Origin: Betaproteobacteria bacterium
Lineage (GTDB): Bacteria; Pseudomonadota; Gammaproteobacteria; Burkholderiales; SG8-39
NCBI GenBank assembly: GCA_016195915.1
Contig: JACPYS010000044.1
Coordinates: 62,001-126,000 of the forward strand
Reading direction: 5' to 3'
DNA length: 64,000 bases
Part shown: positions 29,276 to 38,417 of the stretch, piece by piece
Position numbering within the stretch: position 1 is the first letter of the stretch
Layout: each line of letters starts with the position of its first letter
Program-made: the position numbers and the translations under genes
The notes under the pieces: generated by a model
Told to the model about the DNA's origin: nothing
Database searches by the model: none
Seen by the model: only the letters and a program-made list of their open reading frames with translations

Positions 29276-29432
29276 GTTTCCTCGAAGGCCTTACGCAATT
29301 GCGAAAAAGGGATGGATTTTAATGAGATCCGGAGATTCCCGCCAGCGCGCCATGCGAATGCTGGACAGCAGCGGCTGCGGAGTGCAGACTGCGGTGCGCG
29401 TGGAACCTTAAAATCGCTTTATAAACAACACG

Positions 29433-30452
29433 ATGCTTGTTCTCGGCATTGAAACCTCTTGCGACGAAACCGGGCTCGCCCTGTTTGACAGCAAGGCAGG
29501 GCTTCTCGCGCACGAGCTGTATTCGCAGGTCGCCATGCACCAGGCCTATGGCGGGGTGGTTCCGGAGCTCGCGTCGCGCGACCACATCCGGCGCATCCTG
29601 CCGCTCACCCGCGCCGTTTTCTCACGCGCACAGCGCACCCTCCCCGATCTGCAGGGCGTTGCATACACCGAAGGCCCGGGCCTCGCGGGTGCGCTTCTCG
29701 TCGGTGCCGCGTTCGCAAATGGACTTGCCCTCTCGCTCGGTATCCCCTCGATCGGCATCCATCATCTCGAGGGCCATCTGCTCTCGCCGCTGTTGTCGCG
29801 CCGCGCACCGCAGTTTCCCTTCGTCGCACTCCTCGTCTCCGGCGGGCACACTCAGCTGATGCGCGTGGAGGGTGTCGGCCGCTACGCGCTGCTCGGGGAA
29901 ACCCTCGACGACGCGGCGGGCGAAGCGTTCGACAAGACTGCGAAGCTGCTCGGATTGGGCTACCCCGGCGGCCCGGAGATTTCGCGGCTCGCCGAGCGCG
30001 GATGCGCCGGCCGGTTCCGCTTGCCGCGGCCAATGCTCCACAGCGGCAATCTCGATTTCAGTTTCAGCGGACTGAAGACCTCGGTGCTCACCGCGGCGCG
30101 CGCAGATCGACTCGACGAACAGCGCCGCGCCGACCTGGCGCATGCATTTCAATCCGCGATCGTCGAAGTGCTGGTCGCGAAATCCCTCGCCGCGCTTCAT
30201 GCGACGAAACTCGCGCGCCTCGTGGTTTCAGGCGGAGTCGGCGCGAACCGGCAGTTGCGCGCGGCGCTCGATGCCGCCGCCGCGCGTGATGGATTCGAGG
30301 CGTTTTATCCGGAACCGGAACTGTGCACCGACAACGGCGCGATGATCGCGCACGCGGGCGCGCTGCGGCTCGCGCGCGGTGAGGGCAGCCTGGCGCGCGG
30401 GTTTTCGGTGCGGCCTCGCTGGAACCTCGAGGAAGTGGGGCGCGGGGCCTAG
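29433..30452 (+). CDS. tsaD: tRNA threonylcarbamoyladenosine transferase TsaD
   Basis: 339 residues. N-terminal ASKHA fold with [15 protein letters not shown], metal-binding His residues in [19 protein letters not shown], and later [22 protein letters not shown] and the C-terminal CTDNGAMIA. Transfers threonylcarbamoyl to A37 of ANN-decoding tRNAs with TsaB/TsaE. Divergent from rpsU, a conserved pairing. Confidence 0.98.
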   Translation: MLVLGIETSCDETGLALFDSKAGLLAHELYSQVAMHQAYGGVVPELASRDHIRRILPLTRAVFSRAQRTLPDLQGVAYTEGPGLAGALLVGAAFANGLALSLGIPSIGIHHLEGHLLSPLLSRRAPQFPFVALLVSGGHTQLMRVEGVGRYALLGETLDDAAGEAFDKTAKLLGLGYPGGPEISRLAERGCAGRFRLPRPMLHSGNLDFSFSGLKTSVLTAARADRLDEQRRADLAHAFQSAIVEVLVAKSLAALHATKLARLVVSGGVGANRQLRAALDAAAARDGFEAFYPEPELCTDNGAMIAHAGALRLARGEGSLARGFSVRPRWNLEEVGRGA

Positions 30453-30462
30453 TTCCGCCGCG

Positions 30463-31086
30463 TCACGCGCTGCCTTCGGGCGGTGCGGCCTTCGCGCCGA
30501 TGCGCGATTCCCGGCCCGCGACGAGGCGCGCGATATTCGCGCGGTGCCGCCAGACGAGTAACAGTGAAACTAGGCTCACCGACCAAAGGACGTTTGCGAG
30601 CCCGAACAGCCAGAACGCAAACGCAGGCGCAAACAGCGCCGCGACCAGCGCAGCCAGCGACGACAGCCGGAAAAACACAGCAATCACGATCCACGTGACC
30701 AGCGTGCCCAGACCAAGCCACACATCGAAGCCGATCAGCACCCCGCAGGCGGTCGCCACGCCCTTGCCTCCCCGGAAACGATGGAACACCGGGAACAGAT
30801 GGCCGAGGAACGCGGCCGCGCCCGCGAGCGGCACCGCCAGAGACCCGACGCCGGACTCACCCGAAACGATCTGTGCCAGCAACACCGCGAGCCAGCCCTT
30901 GCCCGCATCGCCCAGAAGCGTCAGCACCGCGGCCGATCTCCTTCCGGTGCGCAGTACATTGGTCGCGCCGGGATTCCCCGAGCCGTATGTGTGCGGATCG
31001 GGAAGCGCGTACAGACGGCTCACCACCACTGCGAACGAGATCGAACCCAGGAGGTACGCACCGAGGGTGATCAGCACGGTGTGCAT
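30463..31086 (-). CDS. plsY: Glycerol-3-phosphate acyltransferase PlsY
   Basis: 207 residues with five membrane helices. Diagnostic motifs: [11 protein letters not shown] (about 37-47), [18 protein letters not shown] (about 96) and the C-terminal loop RHRANI. Uses acyl-phosphate to make lysophosphatidate in the inner membrane. Convergent with tsaD and divergent from folB, as in other proteobacteria. Confidence 0.97.
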   Translation of the reverse strand: MHTVLITLGAYLLGSISFAVVVSRLYALPDPHTYGSGNPGATNVLRTGRRSAAVLTLLGDAGKGWLAVLLAQIVSGESGVGSLAVPLAGAAAFLGHLFPVFHRFRGGKGVATACGVLIGFDVWLGLGTLVTWIVIAVFFRLSSLAALVAALFAPAFAFWLFGLANVLWSVSLVSLLLVWRHRANIARLVAGRESRIGAKAAPPEGSA

Positions 31087-31120
31087 GGCCCGTGAATTCT
31101 ACCGCGTACAATGTTCGCTC

Positions 31121-31474
31121 ATGGACGTGATCTTCATCCGCGAGTTGCGCGTCGGGGCGCTGATCGGCTTTCACAAGCGCGAGCGGCACGCGCCGCAGAC
31201 GCTCCAGGTCGATCTCGAGATCGGCATCGCCGATGCAGCCGTGTTCGCATCGGACCGAGTTGCAGACTGCATCGACTACGAGAAGGTGACCGCGCGCATC
31301 GGCGAGCTCGCCGCCGAACGGCATTACAACCTCGTCGAGGCGTTTGCCGAACGGATCGCACGCACTCTGATCGACGAGTTCGGCGCGTCCTGCGCGAAGG
31401 TCTCGGTGGCGAAGCTGGGAATCCTGAAGGACGCCGGCCTGGTCGGCGTCATGATCGAGCGCGGCACGCGCTAG
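31121..31474 (+). CDS. folB: Dihydroneopterin aldolase
   Basis: 117 residues. Begins MDVIFIRELRVGALIGFHKRE and has the family VDLEIGIAD and CIDYEKV segments; catalytic Glu in LVEAFAERIA and Lys in VSVAKLG. Folate synthesis. Its TAG stop overlaps the stop of the convergent ybaK gene in a shared CTAG. Confidence 0.96.
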   Translation: MDVIFIRELRVGALIGFHKRERHAPQTLQVDLEIGIADAAVFASDRVADCIDYEKVTARIGELAAERHYNLVEAFAERIARTLIDEFGASCAKVSVAKLGILKDAGLVGVMIERGTR

Positions 31475-31959
31475 TTGTCCATCGCCACCTCGACCAGCGT
31501 CGGGGCGAGCGTGCGAACGATTTCCTGCGGCGGGATGCACACCAGGAACCCGCGGCGGCCGCCGTTGATCCAGATGCGATCGAGCTCGAGCACGCTGCGC
31601 TCCAGGTAAACGGGAAGTTTTTTCCTCGTTCCGAATGGAGAGGTGCCGCCCAGCATGTAGCCGGAGTGGCGCTGCGCGACCTCAGGCTTCGACGGCTCCA
31701 CCCGCTTCGCGCCGATCTGGCGGGCCAGATTCTTGGTCGAGACCTTCCGGTCGCCGTGCATGAGCACGACGAGCGGCGCGCCCTTGTCATCTTCCATCAT
31801 CAGCGTCTTCACCACGTGGTGCTCGTCGACGCCGAGGCGTTCCGACGACACGGTCGTTCCGCCGTGCTCCACGTAATCGTAGAAATGTTCCGTATAGGCA
31901 ACCCCGTTCGCCTTGAGGAACTGCGTCGCCGGGGTCTCGCTATGGCTTGGGCGTTTCAT
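31471..31959 (-). CDS. ybaK: Cys-tRNA(Pro) deacylase, YbaK/EbsC type
   Basis: 162 residues. YbaK fold: PATQFLKANGVAYTEHFYDY, VVKTLMMEDD with the conserved lysine, VSTKNLARQIGAKRVEPSKP and GGTSPFGTRKKLPVYLE. Hydrolyses Cys-tRNAPro made by error. ATG overlaps the TGA of xerD by four bases, so xerD and ybaK are coupled. Confidence 0.95.
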   Translation of the reverse strand: MKRPSHSETPATQFLKANGVAYTEHFYDYVEHGGTTVSSERLGVDEHHVVKTLMMEDDKGAPLVVLMHGDRKVSTKNLARQIGAKRVEPSKPEVAQRHSGYMLGGTSPFGTRKKLPVYLERSVLELDRIWINGGRRGFLVCIPPQEIVRTLAPTLVEVAMDN

Positions 31960-32894
31960 CCTCGAGGATGGTGCTTGGCGTGAAGCTGCTTGAGGCGCTC
32001 CTGCGCAACGTGGGTATAGATCTGCGTGGTGGAAATATCGGCATGCCCGAGCAGCATCTGAACCACGCGCAGATCGGCGCCATGGTTTACCAGGTGGGTG
32101 GCAAAAGCGTGACGCAGCGTGTGCGGCGACAGCGCCTTGCCGGGAACGGCGCGCGCGGCGTAGCGCTTGATCAAATGCCAGAAAGCCTGGCGCGTCATTC
32201 CGGTTCCCCGGCCCGTGACGAACATCGCATCGCTCGTTTTCCCCCGAAGCAACGCCGGCCGCGCCTCGGCGGCGTAACGCCGTACCCAGTCCACCGCCTC
32301 CTCGCCGAGTGGAACCAGCCGCTCCTTGGATCCCTTGCCTAGAATACGGACCACGCCGGCATCGAGGTTGATCTCGAACGACCTCAACCGGACCAGCTCC
32401 GAAACGCGCAGGCCCGAAGCGTAAAGCGTCTCGAGCATGGCGCGATCGCGCAGACCGCGCGGCGCGGCAATCTCCGGGGCTGCAAGGAGGCCCTCCACAT
32501 CGGCCTCGGACAGGGTCTTCGGAAAACGCGGCGCGCGTTTCGGCGGATCGAGTTTCAATGTCGGATCCTGGCCCACGAGTTTTTCGCGCATGCCATACTG
32601 GTAGAAGCGTTTGAGGCTGGACAGCAGCCGCGCGTCGGAGGACGCCTTCGGGCTATGGGAGCCGCGATGGCGCGAAGAGAGGAATTGGTGCACGTCGGAT
32701 TCGGTCGCTTGCGCGAGCGTATGCGCTGTAGCGCGCACCAGCCAGTCGCCGAATTGCGCCAGGTCGCGACGGTAGGCTTCGAGCGTATTCTTCGACAGGC
32801 CGTCTTCCAGCCATAGCGCGTCGCAGAATGAATCGAGCAGCGACGCGTCTGCCTCGCAAGTCTTTACAGCGCCCGCTCGTGCTCGAGCAACCAT
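31956..32894 (-). CDS. xerD: Tyrosine recombinase XerD
   Basis: 312 residues from the Met of MVARARAGAVKTCEAD; the open frame extends further but overlaps ogt out of frame. Core-binding domain LLDSFCDALWLEDGLSKNTL, catalytic residues in LYASGLRVSELVRL, LSPHTLRHAFATHLVNHG and LLGHADISTTQIYTHV. Resolves chromosome dimers at dif with XerC. Overlaps the ogt 3' end by 31 bp. Confidence 0.96.
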   Translation of the reverse strand: MVARARAGAVKTCEADASLLDSFCDALWLEDGLSKNTLEAYRRDLAQFGDWLVRATAHTLAQATESDVHQFLSSRHRGSHSPKASSDARLLSSLKRFYQYGMREKLVGQDPTLKLDPPKRAPRFPKTLSEADVEGLLAAPEIAAPRGLRDRAMLETLYASGLRVSELVRLRSFEINLDAGVVRILGKGSKERLVPLGEEAVDWVRRYAAEARPALLRGKTSDAMFVTGRGTGMTRQAFWHLIKRYAARAVPGKALSPHTLRHAFATHLVNHGADLRVVQMLLGHADISTTQIYTHVAQERLKQLHAKHHPRG

Positions 32895-33337
32895 CGCTTG
32901 ATCTCGATATGAAAGCCCTCGCCGTGATGCGCGAAACCACCCAGGCCGTTCGCTCCCACCACGCGGTGGCAGGGAATCACCAGCGGGAACCAGTTCGAAC
33001 CGCAGGCCTGGCCTACCGCGCGCGGCGCGCTGCGCAACGCCTTGGCGATCCGTCCGTAGGTCAATACCTCGCCTCGAGGAATCGCGCTGATCGCCGCCCA
33101 AACGCGGCGCTGAAACGGCGAGCCGACCCGGGCGAGGGGCAGACTGAACGGAGCGTCGGGATCGTCGATGTACTTTTCGAGCTGACGCGCGGCGCGCTCG
33201 GCGAGCCTGGTCACCGGGGCAAGCGTTGCGAGCGATTTCGGCAGGTAGGCAATCTCCGCCAGCACGCCTGCATCGGTGCGCACACCGACGTGCATGGCCG
33301 GAAACGCAATCACCGCATCGAAGCCCAGGTTGCTCAT
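32864..33337 (-). CDS. ogt: Methylated-DNA--protein-cysteine methyltransferase
   Basis: 157 residues. C-terminal alkyltransferase domain: SPFQRRVWAAISAIPRGEVLTYGRIA, then RAVGQACGSN and the active-site PCHRVVGANG. Repairs O6-alkylguanine by self-alkylation; the N-terminal domain is shortened as in Ogt. Overlaps the following xerD gene by 31 bp, implying coupled expression. Confidence 0.96.
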   Translation of the reverse strand: MSNLGFDAVIAFPAMHVGVRTDAGVLAEIAYLPKSLATLAPVTRLAERAARQLEKYIDDPDAPFSLPLARVGSPFQRRVWAAISAIPRGEVLTYGRIAKALRSAPRAVGQACGSNWFPLVIPCHRVVGANGLGGFAHHGEGFHIEIKRWLLEHERAL

Positions 33338-33405
33338 GGTGCCGGAATTCTACCGTCCACCGTTACAATAACAATACGCGCCCCGATTGATCAGGAGATG
33401 GAACC

Positions 33406-34074
33406 ATGGGCAAATTGATGACGCTGACCGCATCCGACGGGCACTTCTTCTCCGCGTACCGCGCCGATGCCGCAGGCAAGCCGCGCGGCGCCGTGGTGGT
33501 TATCCAGGAGATCTTCGGGGTAAACAGCCATATCCGCCAGGTCGCGGACGGCTACGCGGCGGATGGCTACCTGGCCATTGCACCGGCACTGTTCGACCGA
33601 GTCCAGAATGGCGTGGAGATCGGCTACACGCCCGACGATATTCAGGCGGGCATCGCGCTCAAGAGCAAGGTCAGTGTCGATATGGCGCTGATGGACGCCA
33701 CTGCCGCAATACAGGCTGCCACAGAGGCTGGCAAGGTTGGCATCGTAGGCTATTGCTGGGGCGGCTACGTTGCGTGGATGGCCGCGGCGCGCGTCAAGGG
33801 TCTTGCGTGCGCCGTGCCCTATTACGGCGGCGGGGTTACCGGAGCGATCGACGAGCAGCCCAAGTGTCCGGTAATGCTGCACTTCGGCGACAAGGACATG
33901 CACATTCCGCTCGACGGGGTGGAGAAGCTGAAGGCCGCGCATCCGAAACAGGCCGTACACATCTACGCGGCCGACCATGGTTTCAACTGCGACCACCGTG
34001 GCTCCTACAATGCGGCCGCGGCGAAACTCGCGCGCGAGCGCACGCTGGAGTTCTTCCGCAAGCACCTTGGCTAG
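33406..34074 (+). CDS. Dienelactone hydrolase family protein
   Basis: 222 residues, GGAG upstream of the ATG. Alpha/beta hydrolase with the dienelactone-hydrolase signature: E35 in VVIQEIFGVN, nucleophile C117 in GYCWGG, Asp in HFGDKDMHIP and His in ADHGFNCD. The family opens lactones in ring-cleavage pathways, although many members have other substrates. A zinc-free oxidoreductase gene follows after 13 bp; no ring-cleavage dioxygenase is adjacent. Confidence 0.92.
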   Translation: MGKLMTLTASDGHFFSAYRADAAGKPRGAVVVIQEIFGVNSHIRQVADGYAADGYLAIAPALFDRVQNGVEIGYTPDDIQAGIALKSKVSVDMALMDATAAIQAATEAGKVGIVGYCWGGYVAWMAAARVKGLACAVPYYGGGVTGAIDEQPKCPVMLHFGDKDMHIPLDGVEKLKAAHPKQAVHIYAADHGFNCDHRGSYNAAAAKLARERTLEFFRKHLG

Positions 34075-34087
34075 GACTTTCCCCCTC

Positions 34088-35113
34088 ATGACCCGACTGA
34101 ACCGCCAGTATCGCCTCGCCGCCCGCCCGGTCGGGCTGCCAAAGAACACCGATTGGAAATTCACCACCGAGCAGGTCGCCGACCCTGGCGACGGCCAGGT
34201 GCTGGTCAAGGTGCTGCAACTGTCGCTCGATCCGGCGATGCGCGGCTGGATGAACGAAGGCAGAAGCTACATTCCTCCGGTCGGCATCGGCGAGGTAATG
34301 CGAGCAGGCGGAGTGGGCAAGGTCATCGCCTCGAAGAACCTGCAATTCCCCGTCGGCGATCACGTGAGCGGCGGGTTTGGAATCCAGGAGTACTGCCTCG
34401 TCGACGGCAAGGATCTCGGGCGCACCGGCCTGGCGAAACTCGACCTGCGCCTGGGCACCCTGTCGCAATGGCTGAATGCGCTCGGCATGCCCGGCATGAC
34501 AGGCTATTTCGGGTTGCTCGAAGTGGGCACGCCGAAAGCGGGCGACACGGTGGTGGTGTCGGGCGCAGCAGGCGCCGTAGGGCAGACCGTGGGACAGGTC
34601 GCGAAAATCAAGGGTTGCCGGGTGGTGGGAATCGCCGGCGGCAAGGCGAAGTGCGATTTCGTGGTGCGCGACCTGCATTTCGACGCCTGCATCGACTACA
34701 AGGGCGGCAGCGTGAGGGATGGGCTGAAGGAACATTGCGCGAAGGGCGTCGACATCTATTTCGACAACGTCGGCGGCGAGATCCTCGATGCGGTGCTCGC
34801 GCGCATCAACCGCGGCGCGCGCATCGTTATCTGCGGCGCGATCTCGCAGTACAACAACACGACTCCGGTGAAAGGCCCGGCCAACTACCTTTCGCTGCTC
34901 ATCAACCGCGCGCGCATGGAAGGGATGGTCGTGTTCGACTACGCGGATCGCTACGCACTCGCGGTGAAGGACATCGCGCAGTGGATGAAGGACGGGAAGT
35001 TCGTCTCGAAAGAAGACGTCGTCACGGGAATCGAGAATTTTCCCGATACGCTCAACAAGCTGTTCAGCGGAGAGAACTTCGGCAAGCTGGTGCTGAAGGT
35101 CGCGGAGGAGTGA
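34088..35113 (+). CDS. NADP-dependent MDR-family oxidoreductase (curcumin/alkenal reductase type)
   Basis: 341 residues. Medium-chain reductase without zinc ligands: NRQYRLAARPVGLPK, LSLDPAMRGWMNEGRSYIPPV, nucleotide-binding VVSGAAGAVGQTVGQVAK and GVDIYFDNVGGEILDAVLA. These features are those of the leukotriene B4 dehydrogenase/curcumin reductase group, which reduce C=C bonds conjugated to carbonyls. Follows the dienelactone hydrolase gene by 13 bp. Confidence 0.92.
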   Translation: MTRLNRQYRLAARPVGLPKNTDWKFTTEQVADPGDGQVLVKVLQLSLDPAMRGWMNEGRSYIPPVGIGEVMRAGGVGKVIASKNLQFPVGDHVSGGFGIQEYCLVDGKDLGRTGLAKLDLRLGTLSQWLNALGMPGMTGYFGLLEVGTPKAGDTVVVSGAAGAVGQTVGQVAKIKGCRVVGIAGGKAKCDFVVRDLHFDACIDYKGGSVRDGLKEHCAKGVDIYFDNVGGEILDAVLARINRGARIVICGAISQYNNTTPVKGPANYLSLLINRARMEGMVVFDYADRYALAVKDIAQWMKDGKFVSKEDVVTGIENFPDTLNKLFSGENFGKLVLKVAEE

Positions 35114-35204
35114 ACGCTGGGGGAAGCCATGTGGGTCCGACTGGCGGAGGCGACTCCATATGCGCGCCACACGCCGGCAAAGGGAACAGCGGCGGGCCGG
35201 CCGC

Positions 35205-36836
35205 TTACTGTTTCGGCACATCATGGCGGCGAACGGAAAAGCCGGCGGCGTCACGATCCCACGTGTCGCCCGTCACCCCGTCATCGCGTAGGACATTCTT
35301 CCGGATTCGAAACGTCGGCGTTCTTGGCAGGGCGCCAAGGATCCGGACGTAGCGCGGGATCATATAGTGCGCCGTACGGGCAAGCAGGAACTCTATTAAC
35401 GCGTTTGGGTCGATGGCGCTGCCTTCCTGCGGTTCCAGGACTATCAAGACGTCCTGGTCGCCGTACTGGCTGGGGACGCCTACGGCCGCGCAGGCTCTTA
35501 TCCCAGGGTAGGTCAAGACTTCCCGCTCGACTTCGAACGACGAGACATTTTCCCCTCTTCGTCTAATCGAGTCCTTGATACGGTCAACGAAGGAATAGTC
35601 TCCTTCGGGGTCAACTTTGAACGCATCGCCCGTGTGAAACCAGCCGTTTCGCCAGGCCTGCGCCGTTGCGGCCGGGTCGTTGAAGTAGCCGGAGTTCATC
35701 GCCCAAGGCGCATCCGTGCGAACAATTAGCTCCCCGATCGTGCCAGCCGGTACTTCGCAATCGTGTTCGTCGACGATTCGCACCTGCACGCCGGCACGGG
35801 GCCGGCCACACGTGCCGTTTTTCGTCGGATTGATGCCTGATATGATCGGACGCGATACCTCGGTCATATTGAACCAGGTGTGGTACTGAGCCCCGATGCG
35901 CTCTGCCAGAGCCCGCGTTTCATCGGTGAGGGGAGAAACCAGCAGGCGGCGAAGCGGGGTGTTCCTCTCGTCTTCCGTACGGGGAAGGCCGAGCAGGAAC
36001 GAAGCCACGGTCCCCATGATAGACGCGTCGGTGGCTCCAGTCTTGAGCACATCCCGCCAGAACGTCGATGTGCGAAACTGCTCGAGCACTGCGATGGAGC
36101 CACCGTTGACGAGGGCTTGGCACACCGGGGCCATGCCAGCGATGTGAAACAGCGGCAAGTACTGCAGCATGCGGTCTTCATGGCCAATCTGGCAGGGCGA
36201 ATGGGTAACAGTTGCCCAAAGATGCGCATACGAGGTCAACACGCCCTTTGACGGCCCCGTCGTGCCCGACGTAAAGATGATGGCGGGAGGATCCCAGGGC
36301 GCGATTTCGTTCTCCAGGGCAGGCGTCGTTTCCTCAGCGCCGTCCAGTGCATTGGCCGGAAGGAAGAAATTCGCGTCCAGCGTGGCGTTGTCGGAATTTC
36401 CAATGAGGACAGCTCGCATTAGAGTGGCGCGCGCAGTGGGAGGAAGCGACGCAGCCAGGCTGGTGTGGAGGATGATCAGCCGCGCGTCAGACAACCGAAT
36501 CACATGTTCCAGAACCGCGCCCTTGAAGGCGGGATTCAGTGGGACATACACCGCTCCGAGGTAATTGAGTCCGAGCCATAGACGAAGCGCGTCCGGGCCG
36601 TTGGGCAGCCAACACAGCACGCGGTCACCCTGGCCGACCCCGAGGTGGCGCAACGCGTTTGCCGTGCGCACGACGCGGCGTCGCAGTTCGGCGTAGCTCC
36701 AGTCCGGTTCGCAGGATGCAAAACGGGCGAACAACCGCTCGGGGTGTTCGGTGGCGCCGCGCTCGATCAGGCGCCGGATGATACATTGATCGGCATGCGG
36801 CACTCGGCTTTGCCGCTCCGCGTCGTTCAAGGTCAC
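35205..36836 (-). CDS. Acyl-CoA ligase (AMP-forming, CaiC-like)
   Basis: 543 residues. AMP-binding motif IIFTSGTTGPSKGV (about 190), WFNMTEVSRP (A5 region), GWFHTGDAFKVD, DRIKDSIRRRGENVSSFEVE (A8 hinge) and the A10 part RTPTFRIRKN, where the lysine is expected near the end. Activates a carboxylic acid to its CoA thioester. Divergent from a TetR gene that precedes an enoyl-CoA hydratase, so it probably starts the pathway those genes continue. Substrate unknown. Confidence 0.9.
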   Translation of the reverse strand: MTLNDAERQSRVPHADQCIIRRLIERGATEHPERLFARFASCEPDWSYAELRRRVVRTANALRHLGVGQGDRVLCWLPNGPDALRLWLGLNYLGAVYVPLNPAFKGAVLEHVIRLSDARLIILHTSLAASLPPTARATLMRAVLIGNSDNATLDANFFLPANALDGAEETTPALENEIAPWDPPAIIFTSGTTGPSKGVLTSYAHLWATVTHSPCQIGHEDRMLQYLPLFHIAGMAPVCQALVNGGSIAVLEQFRTSTFWRDVLKTGATDASIMGTVASFLLGLPRTEDERNTPLRRLLVSPLTDETRALAERIGAQYHTWFNMTEVSRPIISGINPTKNGTCGRPRAGVQVRIVDEHDCEVPAGTIGELIVRTDAPWAMNSGYFNDPAATAQAWRNGWFHTGDAFKVDPEGDYSFVDRIKDSIRRRGENVSSFEVEREVLTYPGIRACAAVGVPSQYGDQDVLIVLEPQEGSAIDPNALIEFLLARTAHYMIPRYVRILGALPRTPTFRIRKNVLRDDGVTGDTWDRDAAGFSVRRHDVPKQ

Positions 36837-36862
36837 CCCATTTGATGTTCCAGTTCATAAAT

Positions 36863-36878
36863 TATACTATTCGGTATA
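36863..36878. promoter_or_regulatory. Candidate TetR operator
   Basis: TATACTATTCGGTATA, arms TATAC/GTATA, lies in the 61-bp gap between the acyl-CoA ligase (minus) and TetR (plus) genes. The ATAC...GTAT core with a CGG centre is typical of TetR-family sites and would control both divergent promoters. Confidence 0.55.
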
Positions 36879-36897
36879 TTTGTGAGGGAAGGATTCA

Positions 36898-37608
36898 ATG
36901 TTGGCGGCTCCGCCCGCAGCGCCCGGAATGCGAACCCGAAGCAGCGCGTCGCAGCGGTTGAGCCGCGCAAGATTGCGCAAGGACGAGAAGCACGCCCGCG
37001 CCAGAGCCGTGATCCTGAAGGCGGCTGCGCGGCTGTTTTTCGTTCGCGGCTACGCCGGTACGACGGTCGACGCAATTGCGGAAAAGCTGCGCATGACAAA
37101 ACCCTTCGTCTATCACTACTTCGAAGACAAGGCAGATATCTATTCAACGCTTTGTGCCGATGCTGCGACGGCGACCCTCTCCTGTTTCGATTTCGCGAAG
37201 GACAACCGTGACCCGGTGGCGGTGCTTCGCGAAGGGTTCCGGCGCCTTGCTGTCGCGAACATGGAGCACTTTGAAGCGAGCTCGCTCTACTACCGCGAGC
37301 CGCAGGCCCTCGCCGCGCCTGCGCGCAGGCAGATTCTCAAAAATGCGCGGCACTTTTACCTGCATCTCCGGTCGCTCATTGAAAAAGGGAAGCGAGTGGG
37401 GCAGTTGGCAGAAGTCAATAGCAAACTCGCTGCCTTGTCGATAGCCGGAGTCATCGGATTCATGTATCGCTGGTACGATCCCCAAGGCGCGTTGTCTCGC
37501 GAGGAGATGGCTGACGAACTTGCCATCATCATGCTGCGAATCGCGGGTGCGCGGCCCGCCTCCGCGCCCAAGCGCGCCAGTAGCTCGCCTCGTGCGAGGC
37601 ACGTCTAG
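36898..37608 (+). CDS. TetR family regulator
   Basis: 236 residues. Helix-turn-helix at about 40-85: ILKAAARLFFVRGYAGTTVD, AIAEKLRMTKPFVYHYFEDK. The effector domain (about 100-215) is unassigned. GAGGGAAGGA lies before the ATG. It is followed after 9 bp by the enoyl-CoA hydratase and divergent from the acyl-CoA ligase, so it probably represses this acyl-CoA pathway with an acyl-CoA or acid as ligand. Confidence 0.92.
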   Translation: MLAAPPAAPGMRTRSSASQRLSRARLRKDEKHARARAVILKAAARLFFVRGYAGTTVDAIAEKLRMTKPFVYHYFEDKADIYSTLCADAATATLSCFDFAKDNRDPVAVLREGFRRLAVANMEHFEASSLYYREPQALAAPARRQILKNARHFYLHLRSLIEKGKRVGQLAEVNSKLAALSIAGVIGFMYRWYDPQGALSREEMADELAIIMLRIAGARPASAPKRASSSPRARHV

Positions 37609-37617
37609 GACAAACCC

Positions 37618-38391
37618 ATGCCGCATACCCTTGAAGTCGACATCAGCGATAGTCTTGCCTGCGTGACGCTAAACCGGCCGAACGCCGGAAACTCGGTGAA
37701 TGCCGCAATGCGCTCTCAGTTCACCGCCACAATGCAGTCTTTGAACCGTGACGCCCGCGTGCGCGCGGTTGTGCTTACGGGGGCCGGCAACCGTGTGTTT
37801 TGCGCCGGACAGGACTTTGAGGAATCCCATGGCATGCGGCTGGACCAGATCCGCAACTGGCTCGCGCCGCAGTGGGCGATGTACCAGTCGATCCGCGACT
37901 TCGACAAAGGCCTCGTCACGGCCTTCAACGGCGCAGCAGTCGGTATCGGGCTGCAGCTTGGATTGCTTTCGGACATCCGCGTCGGATATCCCGAAATGCG
38001 CCTTGGACAAAGCGAGGTGCGTTTCGGACTCGCAAGCATCCTGGGTTCCTACCTGATCTCTCTTCACGTCGGCCACGGCCACAACGTGGAGATGTCCCTT
38101 ACGGGGGAGCTCATTTCAGGGACTGAGGCACGACAAATCGGTCTGCTGAATCACCTTGTGCCCCAAGAAGCGGTGCTGCCGAAGGCGCGCGAGATCGCGA
38201 GCACTCTTGCAGCAGTTCCCGCAACAGCTTTGCGGTTGACCAAGACGCGCTTCCGGCAGCTCACACAACCAGACTTCGACGACGCGTGCAATGCCGTGAT
38301 TGGCGCGCATCTCGAGGACTACGCCACCGGGGAGCCGCAGGAGCTTATGAGGAAGTTCCTCGAGGGCCGCAAGAAACGCGCCCCAGGCTGA
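37618..38391 (+). CDS. Enoyl-CoA hydratase/isomerase family protein
   Basis: 257 residues. Crotonase fold: CVTLNRPNAGNSVN, oxyanion segments NRVFCAGQDF and NGAAVGIGLQL, then MRLGQSEVRFGLASILGSYL. The first acid of the hydratase pair (in GQSEVRFG) is kept, but the second position is SILG rather than the usual P.xG block, so it may be an isomerase or a hydrolase. Downstream of TetR in one operon with the Bug gene. Confidence 0.88.
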   Translation: MPHTLEVDISDSLACVTLNRPNAGNSVNAAMRSQFTATMQSLNRDARVRAVVLTGAGNRVFCAGQDFEESHGMRLDQIRNWLAPQWAMYQSIRDFDKGLVTAFNGAAVGIGLQLGLLSDIRVGYPEMRLGQSEVRFGLASILGSYLISLHVGHGHNVEMSLTGELISGTEARQIGLLNHLVPQEAVLPKAREIASTLAAVPATALRLTKTRFRQLTQPDFDDACNAVIGAHLEDYATGEPQELMRKFLEGRKKRAPG

Positions 38392-38417
38392 AGTAAATTC
38401 AACTTCAAGGAGGAAAA

